DNA of 64,000 bases from contig DDJC01000087.1 in assembly GCA_002339015.1 (NCBI GenBank), positions 1 to 64,000 on the forward strand. The letters are read 5' to 3'. This document shows, one piece after another, positions 1-7,577 of the stretch. The notes beneath the pieces are model-generated. The model made no database searches, had not been told where the DNA came from, and was given only the letters and a program-made list of their open reading frames with translations. The DNA is from Burkholderiales bacterium UBA1834 (GTDB lineage Bacteria > Pseudomonadota > Gammaproteobacteria > Burkholderiales > Burkholderiaceae_C). The first letter of the stretch is position 1; each line of letters begins with the position of its first letter. The position numbers were made by a program, and so were the translations under genes.

Positions 1-2442
1 CTGACCCAGTTGGAACAGCGCATCGGGGCCGACTACCAGGGCTTGCTCATCAAGCGCCACGAGGCCGAGCGCAAGTCCACCATGTTCACCATGACCGAGC
101 AGGCGCTGGACCCCATCATGGAGCCCGAGCACATTGCCGAGCGCGGCCACTGGCTGGTCTCGCAGGGCGCGGGCATCCAGGTGCTCCCCCAAGATGCTGG
201 CCGCGCCATCGTGCGCCGCGTCAGGTCCATGGCCGGGGACCGCCCCGAGCTGTTCGATGCGTTCGACGTGCCGGATGCCGATGGCAACACGCTGCGCTCC
301 AAGTTCCCCGAGCTGTCCGAGGAGATTGACACGGGCAGGCGACAGGCGGAAGCCGCGAGGGACAAGGCCGTGCATGAGGCCACCGAGCAGGACCGCTTTG
401 ACACCCGCGTCAGCCTGGACCGGATGGTGAACGAGAACCCCGAGTTCCTGGCCTCTGCTGAGGGCATGGAAGCGCTGCGCGCCCAGATTGGTCCCAACGG
501 CCTGAGCGCCAACCAAGCCGCTGCCTACGTGGACGCTGCCCATACCGCGATTGCCCGCAAGCGCATTGGCGAGGACGTGACCGCTGCGGCCAACGCTGGC
601 ACCCTGGGGCGCTACAAGCCCGAGGACCAGCAGAAGGCCCTGGAGAGCATGGTGGGCGGCATCCTGGACACCGCTTGGAACGCGGCCACCGGCCAGGGTG
701 ATGCAACGCCTGAGCAGCGCCAAGGGGTCATCATGGGGCTGGCTCAGAAGGTGATGGAGGTGCAGACCAAGGCCGGCGCTACCGTGCCGGTTGAAGCCCT
801 GTCCCGACTGCTGAACAGCTCAGTGACCTCCCTGCCGTCCCCCGATGGTCCGTCCCCCGCTTTCCTGGCTTCGGCTGAAATGTTCCGGGCGCTAGAGCCT
901 AACCCCCAGTTCCGTGACCTGTACTTCAATGACAGGGCCAGCGACCTCATGCAGACCTATGCGCGCCTTGCGTATCTGGAGGGGCTGGAGCCGGCCACGG
1001 CGTATGAGCAGGCTTACCACATCCACAGCCCTGAGAACCAGGAACGGATGAAGGCCCGGCAGGAGAGCCCCACGTTCTTCAAAGACATGGAGGCAGTGGC
1101 ACGCAAGGCCGCAGCAGGCTCAGCCATCTTCAGGATCACCCGAGATGACGGCACCACCCGTGCGCAGGTTGCCCGCACTCCGAAGAACGACGACGTGTTG
1201 CGCATGTGGGCCTCCATGCGGGCTCGGGATGTGTTCCGCCAGAACCCCCACCTGACCGAGGGCGAGGTGCTGGCGAAGGTCGAGCGCATGGTGCGGCGGT
1301 CTTTCGTTTACGACACCAGCAGCCAGCGCGCCATCGAGATTCCGGCAGGCATCGACTCAGAGGCGGCACAGGCGGCCTTCTCGGACCTGTCGGAGACCCT
1401 GACCAAGCAGTACCGGGACAAGAACCTGATTGATGGTGATGGCTACGTCACCTATGCGAAGGTTCCCGGTGGCAGTGATGCTTACCGGATCATGGTCAAC
1501 ACAGGCACAGGCGAGTCCAAGGGGGGCGAACAGGTCCGCCTGGGCCAGATCATCGACCGCTACCGCGCCAAGCACATGCTGAGCCGAGAGGAGGCCATGC
1601 AGCTCCACGAAGCCAACCTCATGGCACAGGCCGGTGAGGATGTGCGGGTGGATCCTGTGCTTCTGGAAAAGGGCAGGCAGTCCAACTATGTCCGCACCGA
1701 CGATCCACTGTGGGCCAAGGCCCGCGAGACCCGCATCAAGGAGGTCTTGGGCAAGCTGGAGGGCCCCGCCGCGTTCACCCTGTCACCCCCGACAGGCAAC
1801 AACACGGTGAAGCCCCGGTCCGACCGGCAAACCACGGTGACGCACGCCATGGACTTTGCCTTCAGTGGCGGCCACTTCTACGGTAAGGGGCACATGGACC
1901 TCGCGGCTTCCTTGGTGACTGCCCGAGAGGGCGTCATGTTGTCGGCCTATGGCGACCCTGCGAAGGGTGCCGGCCTCAACGTGGGCGCCGGCTACAACCT
2001 CAAGGCCAACGCGGCGACCGCTGCGGCTGACCTCAAGGCCGTGGGCGTCCCTGCTGAGCGCGTGCCCGATGTCCAGGCCGGCAAGGCCGCACTGACGCCG
2101 GATCAGGTGAAGGCCCTCACGAAGCTGACCATCCAGCGCTTTGAGCCCCAGGTGATCAAGGCAGCGGAAGCGGCCAAGCCTGGGCTGTGGCAGTCCCTCA
2201 CACCGCAGCAGCGGGCCGTGATGCTGGACGTGGCGTATCAGACGGGTGACCCCGGGTCCTACTCCAAGGCCTGGGCCGCGCTGGCTGCTGGCGACAACAA
2301 GGCCTTGAAGGCCGAGCTGAAGACCTTCTACACCAACCAGAAGGGCGACCGTGTGGAAGACACCCGCGCCCTTGACCTCCGTTCCTCCCTCCTCCTCGGT
2401 CCCTCGGCCTGGAAGGCTCGCCTACAGGTGGCCTCCCGCTGA
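1..2442 (+). CDS. Phage internal virion protein with C-terminal lysozyme-like domain (5' partial)
   Basis: The frame is open from the first base, so the start lies outside the window; 813 residues are visible. Most of the protein is helical, Ala/Glu/Arg rich and without a domain I recognise. Its size and layout resemble the large internal or ejection proteins of podovirus-type phages. The last ~190 residues look like a T4-type (GH24) lysozyme. Counting from the TTG codon at base 10, Glu640 in AREG and Asp649 in YGDP keep the E-x8-D spacing of the family. The position of the usual catalytic Thr appears to be Asn657 (LNVGAGYN), so activity is uncertain. Such domains open peptidoglycan during DNA entry. 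It is followed by a hairpin and then by the antirepressor on the same strand. Phage origin is likely; the exact virion role is inferred. Confidence 0.7.
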   Translation: MTQLEQRIGADYQGLLIKRHEAERKSTMFTMTEQALDPIMEPEHIAERGHWLVSQGAGIQVLPQDAGRAIVRRVRSMAGDRPELFDAFDVPDADGNTLRSKFPELSEEIDTGRRQAEAARDKAVHEATEQDRFDTRVSLDRMVNENPEFLASAEGMEALRAQIGPNGLSANQAAAYVDAAHTAIARKRIGEDVTAAANAGTLGRYKPEDQQKALESMVGGILDTAWNAATGQGDATPEQRQGVIMGLAQKVMEVQTKAGATVPVEALSRLLNSSVTSLPSPDGPSPAFLASAEMFRALEPNPQFRDLYFNDRASDLMQTYARLAYLEGLEPATAYEQAYHIHSPENQERMKARQESPTFFKDMEAVARKAAAGSAIFRITRDDGTTRAQVARTPKNDDVLRMWASMRARDVFRQNPHLTEGEVLAKVERMVRRSFVYDTSSQRAIEIPAGIDSEAAQAAFSDLSETLTKQYRDKNLIDGDGYVTYAKVPGGSDAYRIMVNTGTGESKGGEQVRLGQIIDRYRAKHMLSREEAMQLHEANLMAQAGEDVRVDPVLLEKGRQSNYVRTDDPLWAKARETRIKEVLGKLEGPAAFTLSPPTGNNTVKPRSDRQTTVTHAMDFAFSGGHFYGKGHMDLAASLVTAREGVMLSAYGDPAKGAGLNVGAGYNLKANAATAAADLKAVGVPAERVPDVQAGKAALTPDQVKALTKLTIQRFEPQVIKAAEAAKPGLWQSLTPQQRAVMLDVAYQTGDPGSYSKAWAALAAGDNKALKAELKTFYTNQKGDRVEDTRALDLRSSLLLGPSAWKARLQVASR

Positions 2443-2469
2443 GGCAGGCGCCGTTCGTCGCAGTCAAAT

Positions 2470-2512
2470 CGCTAGGCCTCTCCCAGGGAAACACCCCTGT
2501 GGAGGCCTAGCG
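2470..2512 (+). repeat. Long hairpin downstream of virion gene, possible terminator
   Basis: A perfect 11-bp inverted repeat (CGCTAGGCCTC at 2470-2480 against GAGGCCTAGCG at 2502-2512) encloses an inner 5-bp stem, CAGGG (2484-2488) with CCCTG (2495-2499). It starts 28 bp after the stop of the virion gene. No T-run follows on the plus strand, so a classical intrinsic terminator is not shown. It may be a late-operon terminator needing a factor, or an RNA processing/stability element. Confidence 0.45.
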
Positions 2513-2567
2513 GTTGCCTGGATACGGGCGCTAAACCCCAGCTTTCGCCCCCGGTCCCTCCCTGCTC

Positions 2568-2586
2568 CCTAAGGTTACCTAAGGTA
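2568..2586. repeat. Tandem CCTAAGG repeats in prophage intergenic region
   Basis: CCTAAGGT at 2568-2575 is repeated as CCTAAGGT at 2578-2585, one helical turn apart; CCTAAGG is itself palindromic around its middle base. The repeats lie in the 354-bp gap (2443-2796) between the virion gene and the antirepressor. That gap otherwise holds only two hairpins and no convincing gene. Two evenly spaced palindromic words suggest an operator for a phage repressor, but this is inference. Confidence 0.3.
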
Positions 2587-2714
2587 GCGCCCCTTGGCCC
2601 CGCCATCACATGCAGCTTGTTCTGTGCGTGGTGCCGGGGCCTTCTTTATTCACAGCTCAATCCAGAGCCATCCCCAATCCCGTCTCTCTTTCGGTTGTCC
2701 CTTTCCTCCCCTTG

Positions 2715-2754
2715 CCGCATGGCTGGGTGTCATGGCCCTACGGGTGCCATGCGG
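2715..2754 (+). promoter_or_regulatory. Alternative-hairpin leader upstream of antirepressor
   Basis: CCGCATGGC (2715-2723) is the exact reverse complement of GCCATGCGG (2746-2754). A second CATGGC copy (2731-2736) can pair with the GCCATG (2746-2751) inside the same right arm. The two pairings exclude each other, as in attenuators and switch-type leaders. The element ends 42 nt before the chosen antirepressor start. Phage antirepressor genes are commonly under post-transcriptional control, as P22 ant is by a small RNA. A role here is inferred from position and pairing only. Confidence 0.35.
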
Positions 2755-2796
2755 ATGGATCTTGGGCAGCAGAGGGACAACCAAAAGACTGAAACC

Positions 2797-3603
2797 ATGA
2801 CCAAACGAACAGGGGCGTCACTGCTCCACACCATCAATGACGCACCCACAGCCACCATCGAGAAACTGGGGTTCACACATGAGCAGGCCGCCCGGATGGT
2901 CCGTGTGCGTCGTGTCCTCCCTCTGGTGGAGAACAACAAGGCACCGCAGATTGATGCCCGTAAGCTGTGGGACCGCATTGGCAAGCCGCACAAGCAGTTC
3001 AACAAGTGGGCAGACCACTACATCAAGCCCCTTCTGAACAGGCCTGAGCCTTTTGGGGAAATTTCTCCGAAAGTCACCTCAGGCACCAAAGGCCGCCCAC
3101 GGCAGGACTACACCCTCAGCCGGGACCTTGCCGCCCAGCTTGCCATGCAGGCCAACACCTCAGAGGGCGAAGACATCCGCGCCTACTTCCTCGACATGGA
3201 GCGGCTTGCCCTGCGCCTGTCGGAACACATGGGCATCCGCGTCACTGCCATCGTCAACACGGACAACAAAGTGACCCACACGCTGACCAAGCAGGCCGCC
3301 CAGGCTGTCAAATCGGGCGAGCTGGAAGGACCTGTTCGGATGCTTGCAATGGACGAGGAGCGATGGCTTAAGAGCCTTGTGTGCAAAGTGCTCACCGGCC
3401 ATGACACCAACCACTGGCGGGAGACTTTCGGCAAAGGTGTCCGGGACGTGCTAGCCCCAAAGGACCTACAGCACTACAGCAAGTGCTATGAGACCGCATG
3501 GGCACTGGTCAACGCAGGGGAGCGCGATGAGGCCAAGCTGGTCTCTATACTGGCCCTGAGCTACGGGGGCTTAGTCAACCCGGCCAAGTACGCCAGCGCA
3601 TGA
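2797..3603 (+). CDS. Phage antirepressor, AntA/AntB type
   Basis: 268 aa. Residues ~45-75 (DARKLWDRIGKPHKQFNKWA) and ~105-135 (TLSRDLAAQLAMQANTSEGE, then DIRAYFLDMERL) match the two halves of the AntA/AntB antirepressor domain. This domain is found in temperate-phage proteins that bind and inactivate the CI-type repressor and so favour lytic growth. The C-terminal ~120 residues are not recognised and may give target specificity. The frame is open further upstream, to 2617, but the ATG at 2797 is preferred because the domain begins soon after it and the upstream part is not protein-like. The stop overlaps the next start (ATGA), implying translational coupling. A Rha-like regulator is an alternative reading. 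Confidence is good for family and moderate for function. Confidence 0.75.
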   Translation: MTKRTGASLLHTINDAPTATIEKLGFTHEQAARMVRVRRVLPLVENNKAPQIDARKLWDRIGKPHKQFNKWADHYIKPLLNRPEPFGEISPKVTSGTKGRPRQDYTLSRDLAAQLAMQANTSEGEDIRAYFLDMERLALRLSEHMGIRVTAIVNTDNKVTHTLTKQAAQAVKSGELEGPVRMLAMDEERWLKSLVCKVLTGHDTNHWRETFGKGVRDVLAPKDLQHYSKCYETAWALVNAGERDEAKLVSILALSYGGLVNPAKYASA

Positions 3604-4100
3604 GCGTGCAGACATGCGACCGTCCCATGGACCGCAGCGAAGCCAAGGCCCTCGGGCTCCAGGTCTACCCGTCTAAGGCCTACTGCCGCAGGTCATCCAA
3701 GCATGGCAACCTGCGCCGCGTGTCGAGCAACCAGTGTATTCAATGCGCTGAGCTGGAGACCCGCCTGGAGCAAGACATGCGCGCCAAGGTGCTGGACAAG
3801 CTGAGGGCTGAGGTAGAGCGCAAGGTCCGGCGCGAGTTGGCCGCCCTGATTGCCGATGCGGAAAAGCAGGCAGCAGCCATCCTCAAGGACGCCCAGCGCG
3901 AGGCCATGGACAAGGCCAAACAATTGGAGAAGGCGAAGGCCACCAGGGAGGCCAACAGGGCCGCGAAGGCGGGCGCAGCGCCTACCCCATCAGTGAAGCC
4001 AGTGGAGCCCGTGGCGGGGCCGCTGGAGGCCTCTGTGGGGCCGCCCTGGGAAGGGCTGGAGGATAGCGCCTGCGGCCTCGATGTTGCGCCCTGGGACTGA
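3600..4100 (+). CDS. Phage zinc-finger / coiled-coil protein of unknown function
   Basis: 166 aa, starting within the stop of the antirepressor (ATGA overlap), so the two are probably co-translated. The N-terminal ~50 residues carry a Cys/His pattern (CRRSSKHGNLRR, then SNQCIQCAE) like the small zinc-binding module seen at the N-terminus of some phage HNH-type proteins, but no HNH nuclease follows. Residues ~50-120 are a highly charged predicted coiled coil (Lys/Glu/Arg/Ala). The tail is Pro/Gly rich. It may be a DNA- or protein-binding partner of the antirepressor. I do not recognise a named family. Confidence 0.6.
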   Translation: MSVQTCDRPMDRSEAKALGLQVYPSKAYCRRSSKHGNLRRVSSNQCIQCAELETRLEQDMRAKVLDKLRAEVERKVRRELAALIADAEKQAAAILKDAQREAMDKAKQLEKAKATREANRAAKAGAAPTPSVKPVEPVAGPLEASVGPPWEGLEDSACGLDVAPWD

Positions 4101-4167
4101 TGGGCAAGAGTGGATGCGCGGGTGTTCCTGATGGAGCGCCTGCGTGTCTGCGGGCATCTGTTTTTTC

Positions 4168-5076
4168 TCAGGGACCTACTGCCGCACCCGAAGCCAGTGC
4201 CAGCAGCGTTTGCACATGAGGTTTTCCCAGTTCTGCGAGCAAGCTACCCGCAGCACCTTCGGCTATCACCTTGATGGACCGAGCTGTCGCCTTGATGACC
4301 TCCCATTTCGGCTTGGGAGATGCAGCCTGGGCTCTCAATGTGCCCAACTCCGCGCGCAGTTCCTCAGAAGTTTCACCTGACACTTGTCCACCGTCGATGG
4401 CCTGGGCCAAGGCGTCAATCAGCCCGCGAAGAGATTCAATATCTACACCGGCTGCGGTGTTTGTCTGCGATTGGCTTGAACCATGGGAAGCAATCTGAAG
4501 CAACGACCCGCTGACGTCCCCGAAATGATTGTGATAGTGGATTTGTTGCACAGCCTGTTTTTCCTGAAGCGTGAAAGTCATCCCCTCCCCGAGGATGCCC
4601 CGTCCTTCTAGGTCCAGCGCCCATTCAAGTATGCGACTACGCACGCGCTCCACGATGCCCCGAATTTGAAACGTCGTAAAGGCAAGGTGGGGGCGTATCG
4701 CTACATTCATTGCTCCCATGATTGCCATCTCCTGCTCAGAAGAGAAGTGTCTGTGCAGAGTGCCCTTCTCCTTGGAAAGTGGCTCTAGCTCGGGAATTGA
4801 TCCTCTTTCATCTATCAGCGTAATGCTGTCGCCAAGTTTGCCCCGAACCTGTACGGGCATAGGCCCGACATCCGGGTGCATCGCTTCTAACTGACCCCGA
4901 ATTTGTCGATACCCCGGAACCTCCCCGGTGTAGCCATTGAGCTCGGAGCTAACCCACTCCACGAGTTCAGGCACACCAAGACGATGAGCCGCCACTAAGG
5001 CCCGCCGCAGCAGATCAGAAACCGGCACTGACGGGTCACTCGCCATGCTCACGAGTTCAGGCACGAGCGCTGTCAT
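4168..5076 (-). CDS. AbiTii domain protein, putative abortive-infection cargo of the prophage
   Basis: 302 aa from the ATG at 5076, preceded by a purine-rich ribosome site (GGGGAGAGG). The frame is open upstream to 5166, but that extension lacks conservation features. The N-terminus (ELVSMASDPSVPVSDLLRRA, then GVPELVEWVSSELNGY) matches the start of the AbiTii domain, a family annotated as putative abortive-infection proteins. The middle holds a His/Asn-rich stretch (QQIHYHNHFGDVSG) and the C-terminus ends in a hydrophobic segment. It is transcribed against the other prophage genes and is visibly lower in GC than the chromosome, as is usual for accessory cargo at a prophage end. Biochemical activity is unknown to me. 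A defence role is inferred from the family name and location. Confidence 0.7.
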   Translation of the reverse strand: MTALVPELVSMASDPSVPVSDLLRRALVAAHRLGVPELVEWVSSELNGYTGEVPGYRQIRGQLEAMHPDVGPMPVQVRGKLGDSITLIDERGSIPELEPLSKEKGTLHRHFSSEQEMAIMGAMNVAIRPHLAFTTFQIRGIVERVRSRILEWALDLEGRGILGEGMTFTLQEKQAVQQIHYHNHFGDVSGSLLQIASHGSSQSQTNTAAGVDIESLRGLIDALAQAIDGGQVSGETSEELRAELGTLRAQAASPKPKWEVIKATARSIKVIAEGAAGSLLAELGKPHVQTLLALASGAAVGP

Positions 5077-5188
5077 TCCTCTCCCCTTCCCAGAGTTGCG
5101 GCCCGATGTGAGCCCACGAGGAACATTATTCAGCACGGCATCAGGGCCACCCGGCGCCCCGCTCAAGCGATGCTAAGGGCCAACAGAC

Positions 5189-5221
5189 CTGTACCCAAAC
5201 TGTACCCATGGCCTGTACCCA
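5189..5221. repeat. Three CTGTACCCA direct repeats near prophage-tRNA junction
   Basis: The 9-bp word CTGTACCCA occurs at 5189-5197, 5200-5208 and 5213-5221, with starts 11 and 13 bp apart, close to one helical turn. The array sits between the AbiTii start (5076) and the 3' end of tRNA-His (5285). Tyrosine integrases bind short direct repeats (arm-type sites) beside the crossover core, so these may be the arm sites of this prophage's attachment site. They could also be an operator for the AbiTii gene. Confidence 0.45.
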
Positions 5222-5235
5222 CACGACAAAGACAA

Positions 5236-5275
5236 AACCCCTGAAGGCCTTTGAAATCAAGGACTTACAGGGGTT
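5236..5275 (-). terminator. Terminator of ppiD/tRNA-His unit (40-bp imperfect palindrome)
   Basis: AACCCCTG (5236-5243) and CAGGGGTT (5268-5275) are the outer arms of a 40-bp imperfect palindrome with 14 of 19 positions matching in each arm. On the minus strand it follows the tRNA-His CCA end by 9 nt and is followed by TTTTGTCTTTG, which fits an intrinsic terminator. If the prophage is integrated at the tRNA 3' end, this terminator is on the phage side of, or spans, the junction. Confidence 0.55.
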
Positions 5276-5284
5276 CAAATACGG

Positions 5285-5361
5285 TGGGGTGGCTGATGGG
5301 ACTCGAACCCACGACGACCAGAATCACAATCTGGGACTCTACCAACTGAGCTACAGCCACC
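5285..5361 (-). tRNA. tRNA-His (GTG anticodon)
   Basis: Read on the minus strand, this folds as a cloverleaf with acceptor GTGGCTG, anticodon loop TTGTGAT, T arm GTTCGAGTC, and encoded CCA. The extra 5' G (-1) opposite C73, diagnostic of tRNA-His, is present at 5361. It lies 37 bp downstream of ppiD and is probably the integration site of the prophage to its left. Confidence 0.95.
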
Positions 5362-5398
5362 GTCGAAAGACCAAGAGTATAACGCGCTTTCTGATCAA

Positions 5399-7324
5399 TC
5401 AACCGCCGGAAGCGGATTTTTCCCCGACCTTGGCCGCTTCGGCCTGCTGAGGCTTGAGGATCTTGACTTTGTACTCGCGCTTCAAGGCACGCAGGTAGGC
5501 TTCGGCCTCTGCACGCGCCCAGTAATTGGTGAACTGTGCCTGGGTGGCCTTTTCTTCCTCAGGCACGATCTGCAGCGGCAGCACCTTGTTGACCTTGATC
5601 AGCGCAACGCCCTCGTCGCCCAGATCCACCACCTGCCAGGCCGGCAGTTGCTTCTCAGGGATGCGAAGGGCCGCATCAAGCACAGCGGGCGGCTGCGAGA
5701 ACACCAGGCGGCGCGACATCTGCACCGACGCAGGCATGTCGGCCTTGTCGGGCGCCTGTTTCCAGGCGGCCAGCTTCTGTTCGGCATCCTTGCGGGCGGC
5801 GTTGTTGGCTTCGCGGGCAATCCAGCGCTCGCGCACCTTGGCCTCCACCTGCTCGAACGGCGGCTTGGCATCGGGGTAGTACTTCACGATGCGGGCCGAG
5901 ATCAGCTTGCTGGGGCCCACCTCAATGGCTTCGGTGTTGCGGTTCTTGCTGCGGTTGGCCGGATCGAACAGGGCCTGAAGCAGGCGGGTGTTGCCCAGCA
6001 CGCCCTGGTCCTTGGCGCCAGGGTTGCGCAGCACGTTGGAGGCACTTTGTACCTGCAGCTTGAGCTCATCGGCCACGGGCTTGAGGCTGTCGGCCTGCTC
6101 GTAGACGATGTTGGTGAACTTCTCGGCCGCATCGGCGTACAGGCGTTGGGCCAGCTGCTTGCGCGCATCGTCTTCGATCTGGGCACGCACGGCTTCGAAG
6201 GACTGCGGCTGGCCTCCGCGCACATCGGTCACTTCGATGACGTGGTAGCCGAAATCGGATTCGACCACGTCACTGATCTGGCCCTTCTCGAGCGAGAACA
6301 CGGCATCCTCGAATGGCTTGGTCATGGCGCCTCGGCCGAAGAACTCCAGATCACCACCGTTGGCGGCAGAGCCGGGGTCTTCCGAGTTCTTGCGGGCCAG
6401 TTCGGCGAACTGGCCAGGGCTCTTCTTGAGTTCGGCCAGCAGCTTCTCGGCCTTGGCCTTGGCGGCCTGGCGCTCGGCGGCCGGGGCACTCTTCTCGGCC
6501 TTGATCAGGATGTGGCTGGCGCGGCGCTCTTCGGGCTGCGTGTAGTTGCCGATGTTCTGCTTGTAGGACGCGCGCAGGTCGTCTTCCGAGACGGTCACGC
6601 GGGATTTGAGGGCATCGAGATCCAGCAGCACGTACTGCACATCAGCGTGTTCGGGCTCGCGGAACACCGAGGCCATGGCAGGCTCGTCGTAGAACTTGCG
6701 CAACTGCTCCGTGGTGGGATTGAGTTGGGCGCTGTAGTCCTTGGGCTCAAACTTGCGCCACTGCACGTCGCGCACCTGGAACAGGGCCTCAACCGCCAAA
6801 CGATTGGCTGTCTTGGACACCGTGCCGGTGCCTTCCACCGCACCAATCACCTGGCTGGTGGTGATCTGCTGGCGCAGGCGCTCGGCGAACTGCGCCGACG
6901 AGATGCCTTGAGCTTCGAGCAACTGGGTGTTGATCGTGCCGTTGGCATTTCGGAAAGCCGCGAAATCAGGCGATGTGGCGAAGATGCGCTGCAGGCGGGT
7001 GTCCGATGCCCGTACGCGCTGGTCGTAGGCGGCGGCGGTGATGGTGTAGTCATGCACCAGGGCATCCAGGGCACGCTGCTTGAACTCGGGCGAATCGAAC
7101 AGCGCCGCATCCGTCTCGGGCTGCTGAGCGCGCACCCGATCAGCCATGGTGCGCACGGCATTGTCCAGTTCTGCCTGCGAGATCTTCTGCCGGCCGACCT
7201 TGGCCACGACATCGCCTGACGGGTTGTCGAAACTTTGCACCCCTACCAGGATGAAGGAGGGCAAGATCAGCACAACCAGGATGATCTGGAAGAGCTTGGT
7301 GTACTTGCGGACAAAATCGAACAT
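5399..7324 (-). CDS. ppiD: Peptidyl-prolyl cis-trans isomerase D (periplasmic chaperone)
   Basis: 641 aa from ATG 7324 (MFDFVRKYTKLFQ); the open frame continues to 7375 without family support. One N-terminal membrane anchor (~13-30) is followed by a SurA-like N-terminal chaperone region and a parvulin domain (~267-368) with the typical ASHILIK, GGDLEFFGRGAM, PFEDAVFSL and FGYHVIEV blocks. C-terminal helical regions follow. PpiD is anchored in the inner membrane and assists outer-membrane protein folding near the Sec translocon. Length is normal for the family. It lies between tRNA-Val (152 bp upstream) and tRNA-His; the order hupB, tRNA-Val, ppiD is frequent in Burkholderiales. Confidence 0.93.
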   Translation of the reverse strand: MFDFVRKYTKLFQIILVVLILPSFILVGVQSFDNPSGDVVAKVGRQKISQAELDNAVRTMADRVRAQQPETDAALFDSPEFKQRALDALVHDYTITAAAYDQRVRASDTRLQRIFATSPDFAAFRNANGTINTQLLEAQGISSAQFAERLRQQITTSQVIGAVEGTGTVSKTANRLAVEALFQVRDVQWRKFEPKDYSAQLNPTTEQLRKFYDEPAMASVFREPEHADVQYVLLDLDALKSRVTVSEDDLRASYKQNIGNYTQPEERRASHILIKAEKSAPAAERQAAKAKAEKLLAELKKSPGQFAELARKNSEDPGSAANGGDLEFFGRGAMTKPFEDAVFSLEKGQISDVVESDFGYHVIEVTDVRGGQPQSFEAVRAQIEDDARKQLAQRLYADAAEKFTNIVYEQADSLKPVADELKLQVQSASNVLRNPGAKDQGVLGNTRLLQALFDPANRSKNRNTEAIEVGPSKLISARIVKYYPDAKPPFEQVEAKVRERWIAREANNAARKDAEQKLAAWKQAPDKADMPASVQMSRRLVFSQPPAVLDAALRIPEKQLPAWQVVDLGDEGVALIKVNKVLPLQIVPEEEKATQAQFTNYWARAEAEAYLRALKREYKVKILKPQQAEAAKVGEKSASGG

Positions 7325-7476
7325 CGCGGGCCTTTGAGGTCCTGTGAAAGCCTGGTGTCTGGCCCGGGGCCGCACCTGTTGTTATGGGCATGCGCCCAAC
7401 AGAACAAAGGCGAACCGAGGTCCGCCTTTGCAACGTCTGACTCAAACGTCTGACACGTTCGTCGCATACTGCCGTG

Positions 7477-7552
7477 TGGTGGGTGCTGAGGGGTTCGAAC
7501 CCCCGACCTACGCCTTGTAAGGGCGCCGCTCTACCAACTGAGCTAAGCACCC
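7477..7552 (-). tRNA. tRNA-Val (TAC anticodon)
   Basis: On the minus strand: acceptor GGGTGCT pairing with AGCACCC, D arm TAGCTCAGTTGGTAGAGC, anticodon loop TTACAAG (TAC), T arm GGGGGTTCGAACCCC, discriminator A and encoded CCA. It starts 25 bp after the hupB stop and lies upstream of ppiD, so it may be processed from a hupB-tRNA-ppiD transcript. Confidence 0.96.
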
Positions 7553-7577
7553 GGCAGTTTGAGGAAAGCCTTGTATT

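Noticed and set aside
2594..2800. Short overlapping frames between virion gene and antirepressor
   Set aside because: Low-quality composition, no ribosome site, and they overlap the hairpin elements.
5208..5450. 80-residue plus-strand frame reading through the tRNA-His gene
   Set aside because: It is the translation of the tRNA antisense strand (GVADGTRTHD-type peptide), a well-known spurious protein.
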